From Anaeramoeba ignava (Eukaryota; Metamonada; Anaeramoebidae), in NCBI GenBank assembly GCA_028826165.1, contig JAPDFW010000103.1, forward strand, positions 387,501-451,500: a DNA stretch of 64,000 bases, read 5' to 3'. This document shows positions 46,051-57,517 of this stretch, in pieces; position 1 is the stretch's first letter, and the number at the start of each line of letters is the position of its first letter. Under the pieces are notes generated by a model. The model did no database searches. It was given only the letters and a program-made list of their open reading frames with translations, and was not told the origin of the DNA. The position numbers and the translations under genes are program-made.

Positions 46051-48945
46051 ATGTTAAAAATTATTTCTAAAAATAAAAATAAAAATAAAAATCAAAATCA
46101 AAATCAAAATCAAGGAATTGCTTTCATTTCAATTGATTCTGCAAATAAATTTCATTTTAAAAATAATTCTTGGATTAAACTTACTCAATATCAACAAAAA
46201 ACAAAAGAAATATCAAATCATAATAAGGAAATTTATCTTCATTTAAAATTTTCAAAAAATATTCCAAATGATTTTCTTATTTTAAACTCTCATGACATTC
46301 AAAATAATCAATTTGAAGAAAATCAAAATGTAGAAATTAAAGAAATTTCATTTCGAAATATTTTAATATGGAAATACATTATATTATATCCACAAAATAT
46401 TGAAGAAATTTTGACTCAATCACTTTTACCTCAAGAAAAATCAATTCAACAATTAATTCAATCAAAATTTATAAAATCAAATGGAATTATTACATTCACT
46501 TTGAGAAATAACCAAGAAATCAATTTTTATTGCAAGTGCTTCCCAGAATCAAATAATTTGATGTTTGAAAATTATGATCCAAAATCTGAAAACTGGGGAA
46601 TTGTCCAAAAATCAACACATGTTATTGTTGAAAAATCTCAATTATTTTATGAATTGAATTTTGAAAAAAATGAACCAAAACTTTCAATTTGCAAATCCCC
46701 AACAAAATATCAATACAAACTAATGCTTATGTTTGAGGAGCCAATGATTCAATCAACAAAATCAATTTTGATTGATGGATCAATGGGAATGGGAAAAACA
46801 GAAATTATCAAAGAAATTGCCTATTCAAAAGGAATAAATTTGATAGAAGCTACAATTTCAACAATTTTTACAGCACAAGAAGGTCCAAATATTCGTCGCA
46901 TTTTTGAAAGAGCAAAAGCAATGGAACCTTCTATTATTTTGTTTGACAACGTTGAGTCCATTTTCGATTCCAACCAAAAATATTCCGGAAACAACTTAAT
47001 CTCTCAATTTATTCACGAAATGGATTCTCTTTTTTCATCCCATATTGAAAATATGATAACAAATATCATTTTCGATTCACAACAAAACGAGAATCATTTC
47101 CAATTCTATAAACACGAAAATCCAAGAGTTTATGTTGTTGCAACAACAACAAAAATTGATTCAATTCCAAGAGGTGTATCCAAAAAATTTGAGGATCGGA
47201 TTTCAATTCCCATTCCTACATCAAAAGAAAGAATTCAAATTCTTCAATCACTTTTTACTCAATCAAATTTGGAATTGAATATTTCTGATATGAAAAAGAT
47301 TGATGAATATTTTCAAGGTTTTGTCTGTGCAGATTTAGTGAGAATTGCAAATGAAATTAAATGGAAAAAGGAGAAAGAAAATGAAACAATAATTTGTGAA
47401 GATGATTTTAATGATATTATCCAAATGAGGAAACAGATATCAAGTACTATGAAAGGTATTGAAGTTATTGAACCTCGAGTTAAATGGGATGATATAATTG
47501 GAATGGATGAAATTAAGAAGAGTCTTCAGCAAGTTGTTGTATGGAATTATAGATACAAGACAGAATTAATGCATTTTGGAGTTGATTTATCTACTGGTGT
47601 ATTGTTATATGGTCCACCAGGAACTGGTATAATATTTAAAATCATTCAAATGAAATATTTAAATTAAATCAATTTTAAAACCATTTTTAAATCAATTTTA
47701 GAATCGTTTTTAAATTGAATCAAAAATTTAAATTAAATCAAATATTTAAATTAAATTGATATTTAAATCAAATATTTGAATCAAATGTTTAAAATAAATC
47801 AAATATTTAAATTAAATTGATATTTAAATCAAATTGATAATTAAATTGATATTTAAATTAAATTGATATTCAAATCAAATTGATATTTAAATCAAATTGA
47901 TATTTAAATCAAATTGATATTCAAATCAAATCAAATATTTAAATCAAATCGAATATTTAAATCAAATTGATATTTAAATTAAATCAAATATTTAAATTAA
48001 ATCGATATTTAAATTAAATCAAATATTTAAATTAAATCAAATATTTAAATTAAATCAAATATTTAAATTAAATTGATATTTAAATCAAATTGATATTTAA
48101 ATTAAATCAAATATTTAAATTAAATCAAATATTTAAATTAAATTGATATTTAAATCAAATATTTAAATTAAATTGATATTTAAATCAAATTGATATTTAA
48201 ATCAAATTGATATTTAAATCAAATTGATATTTAAATCAAATATTTAAATTAAATCAAATATTTAAATTAAATCAAATATTTAAATCAAATATTTAAATTT
48301 TTAGGTAAGACAATGCTTGCAAAAGCTTGTGCAACTGAATCAAATGCTAGTTTTATTTATGTAGATATGACTCAAGTTATAAAATCATTAGTTGGAGACT
48401 CTGAAAGAATTATATCAGAAATATTTAAAAAAGCAAGACTTAGTAGTCCAGCAATTATATTTTTTGATGAAATACAAGCCATTTTTGGATCAAGAGATGA
48501 TGTTGGAAGAAATTCAAGAAAAATGATTTCTCAGTTAGTTATTGAGATGAATAATATTAAAAGACAAGGAGAAGTTGTTGTTTTAGCAGCAACAAATCAA
48601 CCTCAAATGATTGATAAAAGTTTATTAACATCAGGCCGATTTAGTAGATGCATTTATGTTGGATTACTCAAAAAAAATGAGAGAAAAATTCTTTTTAATA
48701 AATTGTTAAAAAATATTCCTCGTAGTTTTAGTCAAGATGAATTAGAGTTTCTTTCTGAAAAAAGTTCTGGATTTACTGGAGCTGATATTAAAAATCTTTG
48801 TAGATATGCTGGTTTATTAGTTTTGAAAGAAAATTCTGAAAAAATTGAATGGAAACATTTTGTGAAAGCTTTTGAAGATTGTGTCCCTTCTGTTAAAAAG
48901 GAAAATATAAAAGAAATAAAAAAGTGGAAAAGGAATATTTTTTGA
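46051..48945 (+). CDS. two-domain AAA ATPase, AFG2/SPATA5-CDC48 type
   Basis: Exons 46051-47626 and 48305-48945 give 738 residues. D1 has Walker A GSMGMGKT (243-250) but Walker B ends Asp299-Asn300 instead of Asp-Glu. Its second region of homology (VVATTTKIDSIP...) lacks arginine fingers, so D1 probably binds but does not hydrolyse ATP. D2 is canonical: GPPGTGKT 521-528, FFDE with D580/E581, AATNQ, and SGRFSRCIYV. The D1-D2 linker VKWDDIIGMDEIKKSL and the C-terminal KHFVKAFEDCVPSVKKENI resemble AFG2/SPATA5, which act in ribosome maturation. PEX6 also has a degenerate D1 and cannot be excluded. The single intron splits the D2 Walker A Gly codon. Confidence 0.85.
47627..48304 (+). repeat. satellite intron of the AAA ATPase
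   Basis: A 678-bp phase-1 intron, GTATAA...TTTTTAG, made of ATTTAAATTAAATCAA and TTGATATTTAAATCAA units. The exon after it begins GTAAGA, so AG is directly followed by a perfect donor-like sequence that also encodes the Walker A Gly-Lys. Confidence 0.85.
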
Positions 48946-50500
48946 ATTAATGAATTTAAATAAATTAATTTAAAAATATAATTTAATATTTAATTTTATT
49001 ATTAAAATAATAATTTGTTGTTTTAGATTTAAATATTTTATTATTTAAATATTTAACATATAAATATAAAAAATAAAAATAGATTTAAATTAATATTTAA
49101 TTTATAAATTAATTTAAAAATATAATTTAATATTTAATTTTATTATTTAAATAATAATTTATTGTTTTAGATTTAAATATTTTATTATTTAAATATTTAA
49201 CATATAAATATAAAAATGAGAATAGATTTAATTTAATATTTAATTTATAAATTAACTTAAAAATATAATTTAATATTTAATTTTATTATTAAAATAATAA
49301 TTTAATGTTTTAGATTTAAATATTTTATTATTTAAATATTTAACATAAAAATATAAAAATAAGAATAGATTTAATTTAATATTTAATTTATAAATTAATT
49401 TAAAAATATACTTTAATATTTAATTTCATTATTAAAATAATAATTTAATGTTTTAAATTTAAATATTTTATTATTTTAAATATTTAACATAAAAATATAA
49501 AAATGAGAATTATTTTAATTTAATATTCAATTTATAAATTAATTTAAAAATTTAATTTAATATTTAATTTTATTATTAAAATAATAATTTAATGTTTTAG
49601 ATTTAAATATTTTATTATTTAAATATTTAGCATATAAATATAAAAATAAAAATAGATTTAATTTAATATTTAATTTATAAATTAATTTAAAAATATAATT
49701 TAATATTTAATTTTATGTTTAAAATAATAATTTAATGTTTTAAATTTAAATATTTTATTATTTAAATATTTAACATAAAAATATAAAAATAAGAATAGAT
49801 TTAATTTAATATTTAATTTATAAATTAATTTAAAAATATACTTTAATATTTAATTTTATTATTAAAATAATAATTTAATGTTTTAGATTTAAATATTTTA
49901 TTATTTAAATATTTAACATATAAATATAAAAATGAAAATAGGTTTAATTTAATATTTAATTTATAAATTAATTTGAAAATATAATTTATTATTTAATTTT
50001 ATTATTAAAATAATAATTTAATGTTTTAGATTTAAATATTTTATTATTTAAATATTTAGCATATAAATATAAAAATAAAAATAGATTTAATTTAATATTT
50101 AATTTATAAATTAATTTAAAAATATAATTTAATATTTAATTTTATGTTTAAAATAATAATTTAATGTTTTAGATTTTAAATATTTTATTATTTAAATATT
50201 TAACATATAAAATATAAAAATAAGAATAGATTTAATTTAATATTTAATTTATAAATTAATTTAAAAATATAATTTAATATTTAATTTCATTATTAAAATA
50301 ATAATTTATTGTTTTTAAATTTAAATATTTTATTATTTAAATATTTAACATATAAATATAAAAATAGAAATAGATTTAATTTAATATTTAATTTATAAAT
50401 TAATTTAAAAATATAATTTAATATTTATTTTTATTATTAAAATAATATTTTTAATGTTTTAGATTTAAATATTTTATTATTTAAAAATATTTTGAAAATT
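48946..50500. repeat. satellite A, second array (about 144-bp units)
   Basis: About eleven tandem units of the same satellite as at 19760-20800. They carry the same TTGTTTTAGATTTAAATATTTTATTATTT core and the same relation to the following BTB-TLDc gene. It begins within 20 bp of the AAA ATPase stop. Confidence 0.9.
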
Positions 50501-50888
50501 GATTTTTGAAATTAAAATTTTATCTTTTTGAATTAAATTGAATTAATATTAATTTGGAAATTTGTTTTAAAATTTAAATTTATTAATAATTTTTAAATTC
50601 CAAAAAAAAAATTAAATTAAAAATTAAATTAAAATAATTTTCCTTTTTTTTTTAATAAAAAAATTAATAAAAAATAATAATAATTTATTAATAAATTAAT
50701 TTAAAATAATAAATTAAAAAGAAAATTAAATTAATTATTAATTTAAATTTATTCTCATTTTTTATATTTTTATTTATTTTCAAAATCCACTTTTTTTTTT
50801 CATTTTTTTTTTCCTTTTTTTTTTCATTTTTTTCCTTTTTTTTAAAAACAAAAAACAAAAACCAAAAACAAAAAACCAAAAAAACAAA
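50501..50888 (+). promoter_or_regulatory. 5' flank of BTB-TLDc gene 4
   Basis: Near-identical to 20801-21228 in sequence and order, ending with an AAAAACAAAACC-type tract before the ATG. It shows small indels in homopolymers relative to the other copy. Confidence 0.55.
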
Positions 50889-52586
50889 ATGGATAACAAT
50901 AATAATAACCAAATTGAAAATCAAAATCAAAATCAAAATGAAAATGAAATGAAAAATTTAGAAAAAAAAGTAACAAAAAATTTAATTAAAAATTATTCAA
51001 ACCTTTTAAATGGAAATTCATTTAAAGATTTTTCAATTTTTGTTGAGAATAAATCAAATCCTTTTGAAATTAAAGTTCATAAATCAATTTTATCTTCAAG
51101 ATCTCCTTTTTTTAATGAATCATTAAGGCAAGAATCTCTTTTTATTTCTTTAAATCAATTTAATAAAAAAGAAATGGAATCAATTTTGAGTTATATTTAT
51201 TATGGAAATATTTCTTTTGAGAATCAAGAAAATCTTTTTCAATTATTGGAAATTTCAATTTATTTTAAATTAAATTTATTGAAAGAAATTATTCAAAAAA
51301 AAATTTTAAATTCAATTAATTATTCAAATTTTTTCCAATTTTTATTCCAAAATCGAAATTTAAATTCAAATGAAATTGAAATAAAATGTTTTGAATTAAT
51401 AAATCAAAATTTTTCCCAAATTCAGAATAATGAGAATTTATTCAATTTAACTAAAGAAGAAATTATCAAATTTATTCAATTTAAACAAGAAAAAAAAGAA
51501 ATTTTTCAATTTGATTTTTTTCAATTTTTAAATATTTGGATTAAAAAAAGAGTTAATTCATTAAAATTAAAGAAATATGAAAACAAAATGAATGCAAAGA
51601 AAAGATTATTTCATTCTTTTTCTTCATTATTTGATAAAGATTCAATTTCAAAACAAGATTTTGATAAATTAAAACAATTTGATTTTTTTCTTCCCAAATC
51701 TTTTTTCATCAAGAAGCAAAAAAAATTAATTCAAGAAAATAAGATTCAAGAAAAGAAAATTCAAGAGAAAGAAAAGAAAATTAAAAGAAGAGATAAAAGA
51801 ATTAAAGAAAGAGATAAAAGAATCAAATCATTTGAATCAGAAATTCGAAATTTGAAATCTGAAAATAAGAAGAAAGAAAAGGAAATTGAAAACAAAGAGA
51901 AAGAGAATCAAGAAATTGAAGAGAAATGGAAGAAAGAAGTTGAGAATAAAAACAAAGAAAATAAAGAAATGAAACCTATTTTTGATAAATATCGAGATCA
52001 ATATCAAATGGAGATAATCAAACAGATTTTTTCAGATTCAGAAATTGTGAAAGATATTGAATATGTTAAGAAATTACAAGAATGGATAAATGATAATGAT
52101 TTTTTTTCTAAAATGAAAAAAGGATTTTCAGCAAAAAGAGATGGATTTGATTCTCAAAATTGGCATAAAGCAGTTGATGGGAAAGGAAAAACATTAGTTA
52201 TTATCAAAACAAAACAAAATTTTATTTTTGGAGGTTTTACTCAAGTTGGATTTAAAAATGTTCAATCAGGTGGAGAATGGATTAATGATCCAAATGCATT
52301 TATTTTTTCATTAAGAAATGATAAAGGAGATAGAATACCTGCAAAGTTTACAGCTAAAGAAGGTTCTGCAATTTATTCTAATTTAAGTTGTGGTCCAATT
52401 TTTGGAAAACCTAATGCTGCAAATGATTTTTATTTAAAATCTAGTTTACAACCTGGTTATTCAAATTTTGGTTATGGTTATAATCTACCTAATGGAATTA
52501 CTTATAATACATATCAAGCTCAAAGTTATTTAGCTGGTTCTTATGATAAATGGGTTGTTGATGAACTTGAAACTTATTTCATTTAA
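50889..52586 (+). CDS. BTB-coiled-coil-TLDc protein 4
   Basis: A single uninterrupted exon of 565 residues, the intact type A homologue of the broken gene at 21229. BTB occupies about 45-140 (FKDFSIFVENK, KVHKSILSSRSPFF, ILSYIYYGNISF), a BACK-like region about 145-265, and a Lys/Glu coiled coil about 275-375. TLDc runs from about 390 to 565 (NDNDFFSKMKKGFSAKRDGFD, FIFGGFTQVG, FIFSLRNDKGDR, SYLAGSYDKWVVDELETYFI). The TLDc here has no intron at the position where gene 1 has three. Its TLDc C-terminal half resembles type B gene 2 (AKFTAKEGSAIYSN) more than its own orthologue, which suggests gene conversion. Confidence 0.9.
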   Translation: MDNNNNNQIENQNQNQNENEMKNLEKKVTKNLIKNYSNLLNGNSFKDFSIFVENKSNPFEIKVHKSILSSRSPFFNESLRQESLFISLNQFNKKEMESILSYIYYGNISFENQENLFQLLEISIYFKLNLLKEIIQKKILNSINYSNFFQFLFQNRNLNSNEIEIKCFELINQNFSQIQNNENLFNLTKEEIIKFIQFKQEKKEIFQFDFFQFLNIWIKKRVNSLKLKKYENKMNAKKRLFHSFSSLFDKDSISKQDFDKLKQFDFFLPKSFFIKKQKKLIQENKIQEKKIQEKEKKIKRRDKRIKERDKRIKSFESEIRNLKSENKKKEKEIENKEKENQEIEEKWKKEVENKNKENKEMKPIFDKYRDQYQMEIIKQIFSDSEIVKDIEYVKKLQEWINDNDFFSKMKKGFSAKRDGFDSQNWHKAVDGKGKTLVIIKTKQNFIFGGFTQVGFKNVQSGGEWINDPNAFIFSLRNDKGDRIPAKFTAKEGSAIYSNLSCGPIFGKPNAANDFYLKSSLQPGYSNFGYGYNLPNGITYNTYQAQSYLAGSYDKWVVDELETYFI

Positions 52587-53721
52587 TTTCAATTTTCATT
52601 TATTTTTTTCAAAATTCAATTCAATTTTGATTTACTTTCAATCAAATTAATTTCTTCAAATCAATAAATAAGAAAAGGAATCAATTTTAAATAATTTAAT
52701 TTTAATTTAAAAATATTATTAAAAATTTAATTAATAAATTTGAAAAATGAATTTTTTTGAAGATAAACAAAAATAAAAATTTAAAATGAAAATTAATAAT
52801 AATTAAATTTTAATTCTTTTATTAAAATATGAAAATACAAAAATTAATTAAAATTTATTATTAAATATTATTAAAATTCAATTTATATTTTTATTAAATT
52901 ATTTTAAACAATTTTCAATTTCAATATATTTTATTATAATTAAAATTAGATTAATAAATAATCAATAATATTAATTTGATAAATGAAAATATTATTTCAA
53001 TTTAAAATAGAATAAATTCAAATTAAATTATTATTAATTATTATTAAAATTAAATATTTATCTTTATCAAAATATTTCAATTTTAATTTTCAAATTTATT
53101 AAATTATTGAGAATAATTTTATATTAATTTTTAAATAAAGAAATATTAATAAAATATATAAAATATAATTATTTTTAAAATTTAATTTATTTTTAATATT
53201 CTTGATTTTTATTTTTGAAATAAATTAATGAAAATATTTTATTTATTTTATTAAAAATATTGGGAATAATTTTATATTATTTTAAATAAAGAAATATTAA
53301 TAAATATATAAAATAGAATTAGTTTTAAATTTAATTATTTAATATTCTTTATTCCATTTTTGAAATAATTTTATTAAAAATATTTTATTTATTTTATTAA
53401 ATTATTGTGAATAATTTTATATTAGTTTAAATAAAGAAATATTAATAAATATATAAAATATAATTATTTTTAAATTTAATTATTTAATATTCTTTATTCC
53501 ATTTTTGAAATAAATTAATTAAAATATTTCAATTTTCTTTTCAAATTTATTAAAATTATTATGAATAATTTTATGCAATTAGTTTAAATAAAGAAATATT
53601 AATAAAAATAATTTAAAATTAGAATTAGTTATTGGGAAAATTTAATTATTTAATATTTAATATTCTTGATTTCATTTTTCATTTTTTTTTTCATTTTTTT
53701 CTTTTCAAATTTTTATTAAAA
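52587..53721. repeat. satellite B-related array between BTB-TLDc genes 4 and 5
   Basis: It begins with the shared BTB-TLDc 3' flank. Satellite B-like units follow, then about four units of a related ~120-170-bp repeat containing TTGGGAATAATTTTATATT and AATAAAGAAATATT (53090-53620). The last 80 bp resemble the flank before 24574. The ATG of gene 5 is at 53722; an open frame continues 30 codons upstream from a TTG but is T-rich leader sequence. Confidence 0.8.
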
Positions 53722-55179
53722 ATGGAAAATTATTTAAATTTAGAAAAACTTTCAAATGATTTAAAAAATTTATTTCAAAATCAAAATGAAAATCAAAATC
53801 AGAATGAAAGTTATTTTGATTTTGAAATAATTTGTGAACAAAACGAAATTTCATTTAAAACTCATAAATCAATTCTTTCTTCAAGAAGTCATTATTTTAA
53901 ATCTCTTTTTAATTCTAAAATGAAAGAATATCAAGAAAATAAATTAATTTTAAAAGATGTTTCAAGTTCAATTCTATTTCCAATCTTAAATTATTTTTAT
54001 TCAGGAAAAATTGAAATTAATTTAGAAAATGCAATTCAAATTTTAATTTTTTCATCAAAATATTTAATTGATGAATTAATTGAAGCTTCTTCAAAATTTA
54101 TCAAAAACAATTTCCAATTTGAAACTATTGTTGATGTTCTTAAATTATCTGAAGCAACGAACTTAAATCAATTATTGGATTCTTCTTATCAATTTATTTT
54201 AGAAAATTTTGAAGAATTTATCAAAACTTCATTTTTTCTTGAACTTGAAGAAAATCATTTAAATTCAATATTATTAAATGATGATATTTTAATAAATGAA
54301 ATTGAACTTTTCCAATCAATAATAAAATGGGGAAAACATAAATCAAATATTAATCAACAAAAAGAAATTGAAAAAGAAGAAAAAGAAAAATTACAAAATC
54401 AAATTTCCAACGTTATTGAAAAAATCAGATTTATTGATTTTACAAAGCAAGAACTTAAAGATACTTTGAAAGAAGATTTAATTCCAAATCAAATTTCACA
54501 AAAATTAATTCAATTCCAAAAACTTCAAAAAGAAAAAGAATTAAAAGAACTAATTCAAAAAGAAAACTCATTAATTTTCAAATCAAGATTTGGTTTAAAT
54601 ACTTCAAAAATTATTCAAAATGAAGAATATGTTAAGAAATTACAAGAATGGATAAATGATAATGATTTTTTTTCTAAAATGAAAAAAGGATTTTCAGCCA
54701 AAAGAGATGGATTTGATTGCGAAGAATGGCACAAAACAGTTGATGAGAAAGGAAAAACATTAGTTATTATCAAAACAAAAGATAATTTTATTTTTGGAGG
54801 ATTTACTTCAGTTGGATTTACAGATGATAAATCAAAATGGAGAAAAGAAGATCAAGAAGAACAATATGGATGGATTCCAGATTCAAATGCATTTATTTTT
54901 TCATTAAGAAATGATAAAAATGATAGAACACCAGAGAAATTTCCAATTAGAAAAGATGGAGAAGAATATGCAATTAAATATGCTTTCAGTTTAGGTCCAA
55001 TTTTTGGAGGAAGTTTTGATTTTTATTTGAATGGTACTTTACAACCTGGTTATTCAGATTTTGGTTTTAATTATCAACTCCCACAGGGAATGAGTTATAA
55101 TACAGATGAAGCTCAAAGTTATTTAGCTGGTTCTCGTAATGATTGGGTTGTTGATGAAGTTGAGACTTATTTCATTTAA
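53722..55179 (+). CDS. BTB-BACK-TLDc protein 5
   Basis: A single exon of 485 residues from the ATG at 53722. It is type B, with the N terminus MENYLNLEKLSNDLKNLFQN. BTB occupies about 30-120, BACK about 125-270 and TLDc about 310-485. Its TLDc inner loop (SKWRKEDQEEQYGWIPDSN) resembles type A gene 1, not its type B relatives. It has GGSFDFYLNGTLQPGYSDF uninterrupted where gene 1 carries satellite introns. The order with gene 4 and the satellites repeats that of genes 1 and 2. Confidence 0.9.
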   Translation: MENYLNLEKLSNDLKNLFQNQNENQNQNESYFDFEIICEQNEISFKTHKSILSSRSHYFKSLFNSKMKEYQENKLILKDVSSSILFPILNYFYSGKIEINLENAIQILIFSSKYLIDELIEASSKFIKNNFQFETIVDVLKLSEATNLNQLLDSSYQFILENFEEFIKTSFFLELEENHLNSILLNDDILINEIELFQSIIKWGKHKSNINQQKEIEKEEKEKLQNQISNVIEKIRFIDFTKQELKDTLKEDLIPNQISQKLIQFQKLQKEKELKELIQKENSLIFKSRFGLNTSKIIQNEEYVKKLQEWINDNDFFSKMKKGFSAKRDGFDCEEWHKTVDEKGKTLVIIKTKDNFIFGGFTSVGFTDDKSKWRKEDQEEQYGWIPDSNAFIFSLRNDKNDRTPEKFPIRKDGEEYAIKYAFSLGPIFGGSFDFYLNGTLQPGYSDFGFNYQLPQGMSYNTDEAQSYLAGSRNDWVVDEVETYFI

Positions 55180-56448
55180 TTTCAAATTTTCCATTTATTT
55201 TTTTCAAAATCCAATTTTATTTTGATTTAATTTCAATCAAATTAATTTCTTCAAATCAATAAATAAGGAAAGAATTTAATTTTAAATAATTTAATTTTAA
55301 TTTAAAAAATATTATTAAAAATTTAATTAATAAATTTGAAAAATGAATTTTTTTGAAGATAAACAAAAATAAAAATTTAAAATGAAAATTAATAATAATT
55401 AAATTTAAATTCTTTTATTAAAATATGAAAATACAAAAATTAATTAAAATTTATTATTAAATATTATTAAATTTCAATTTATATTTTTATTAAATTATTT
55501 TAAACAATTTTCAATTTCAATATATTTTATTATAATTAAAATTAGATTAATAAATAATCAAAAATATTAATTTAATAAATGAAAATATTATTTCAATTTA
55601 AAAATAGAATAAATTCAAATTAAATTATTATTAATTATTATTAAAATTAAATATTTATCTTTATCAAAATATTTCAATTTTCTTTTTCAAATTTATTAAA
55701 ATATTGGGAATAATTTTATATTAATTTAAATAAAGAAATATTAATAAAATATATAAAATATAATTATTTTTAAATTTAATTATTTAATATTCTTTTATTT
55801 TATTTTTGAAATAAATTAATTAAAATATTTTATTTATTTTATTAAAATATTGGGAATAATTTTATATTAGTTTAAATAAAAGAAATATTAATAAAATATA
55901 TAAAAATATAATTATTTTTAAATTTAATTATTTAATATTCTTTATTTTATTTTTGAAATAAATTTATTAAAAATATTTTATTTATTTTATTAAAAATATT
56001 GGGAATAATTTTATATTAATTTAAATAAAAGAAATATTAATAAAATATATAAAATAAAATTAATTTTAAATTTAATTATTTAATATTCTTTATTTCATTT
56101 TTGAAATAAATTTATTAAAATATTTCAATTTTTCTTTCAAATTTATTAAAATATTGGTAATAATTTTATACTAGTTTAAATAAAGAAATATTTATGAAAT
56201 ATATAAATTAGAATTAGTTTTAAATTTAATTATTTAATATTCTTTATTCCATTTTTGAAATAAATTTATTAAAATATTTTATTTATTTTATTAAAATATT
56301 GGGAATAATTTTATATTAGTTTAAATAAAGAAATATTTATAAAATATATAAAATAAAATTAATTTTAAATTTAAGTATTTAATATTATTTATTCCATTTT
56401 TGAAATAAAATTGGAAAAAAAAAAGAAAAAGAAGAAAAAGAAGAAAAA
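55180..56448. repeat. satellite B-related array downstream of BTB-TLDc gene 5
   Basis: Shared 3' flank, satellite B-like sequence to about 55680, then about five units of ~130-170 bp each with TTGGGAATAATTTTATATTA and TTTAAATAAAGAAATATTA (55690-56400). It ends in an AAAGAAGAAAAAG run beside the stop of the next gene. No gene is seen. Confidence 0.8.
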
Positions 56449-57392
56449 TTATTTGTATTTCATTGATTCTTGTAAAGCTTTTTCTAATTGAGAATCAAAA
56501 TCATCATCAGCATTAAAATTTTGATTAGTAGAATATAAATCTTGTTCTTTTTGCATTGCAGTTAATTTCAAAAACTGGAATCTTTGAGTAAGAATATTGC
56601 GGTCATTATCTGATAAATCTTGAATTAAATGAATATTTTGGAAAAAATGATTGAGTTCATTAACTTGAGAAATAATATCGAGATCAGAAACAAATTTAAA
56701 GAGCCTTGCGCTTGTTTCATTGAAAGAAGAATCCAGCATAGTGAATATTTCAGGAACAAAATCACCTGTCCATTCCTCAACTTTTTTTTTCTCTCCCATT
56801 GCTCGATAACTTAAAGCTCCTCCAAAATCAATTCGAAAAGGTTTTTCTGTTGAGTTTTCAATCATGATATTTTCGTCTTGTAATCCTGCTACATCCCAAT
56901 TTGCGAGTAAGCAATCTAGCACAAAGTGCTTCATTACTTCGCGTTGAATTTTCTCAAGTTTTTCTGGTGATTTACTGTTTTTTTCTTGATATTCTTTCCA
57001 AGTGATTCCATCAATAAATTCAATTAAAATTTGAAAATCATTTTCAGTTTCAAATTTTTTCATTTTTGGAACTTGAGCATCTTATTATTTTTATTATTAT
57101 TATTTTTATTATTTTTATTTTTATTATTTTTATTATTCAAAAAAAAATTCAATCCAAAAATTTTTCAATTTGTTTTTTTTTTGCTTTTTTTATTTAAAAT
57201 TTTTTTCTTACTTGCTTTTTCATAAATTTGATTTGCAACAAATTCATTAAGACAATGCTCTTTACTTTTCCCTTTTTTAAGAACAAAAATTTTATTAGTT
57301 TCTTTATCTTTCATTTTTTTAGGTTTTGTTGAACCATTTAATTCACACATTTCTTCAAGATTATCTAAATTATCAGGAAAGAATTTTTCCAT
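56449..57392 (-). CDS. kinase-like fold protein with C-terminal UIM
   Basis: Exons 57392-57212 and 57080-56449 make 270 residues. An N-terminal VLKKGKSKEHCLNEFVANQIYEK segment places a candidate ATP-binding lysine before a conserved Glu. LLANWDVAGLQDENIMI (118-134) resembles a catalytic loop, with D123 and N131 as candidates. FRIDFGGAL (142-150) supplies a DFG-like metal-binding Asp145. The layout recalls HipA-like and other atypical kinases more than classical protein kinases; bacterial proteins of this type usually have DNGG at the same place, as I recall. The C terminus (DSQLEKALQESM) fits a ubiquitin-interacting motif. The substrate is unknown. The intron is an ATTATTTTT repeat. Confidence 0.7.
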
Positions 57393-57517
57393 TTTAAAAA
57401 AAGCAAAAAAAAAAGAAAAAAATGAAAAAAAAAATTTTTAAAATAAAATTGTTTTTTTTTTGGAATTTTTGATAAATAATTTATTTTCAATCTTCCAAGA
57501 AAACATAAAAAGAAGAT
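57393..57517. other. spacer between kinase-like gene and coiled-coil gene
   Basis: 125 bp of A/T homopolymer sequence between the kinase-like ATG and the stop of the next minus-strand gene. No features are visible. Confidence 0.4.

Noticed and set aside
47696-47712. AG-AATC-GT in the AAA intron as another micro-exon
   Set aside because: It is four bases and would break the frame of the conserved Walker A; the intron otherwise splices cleanly as one unit.
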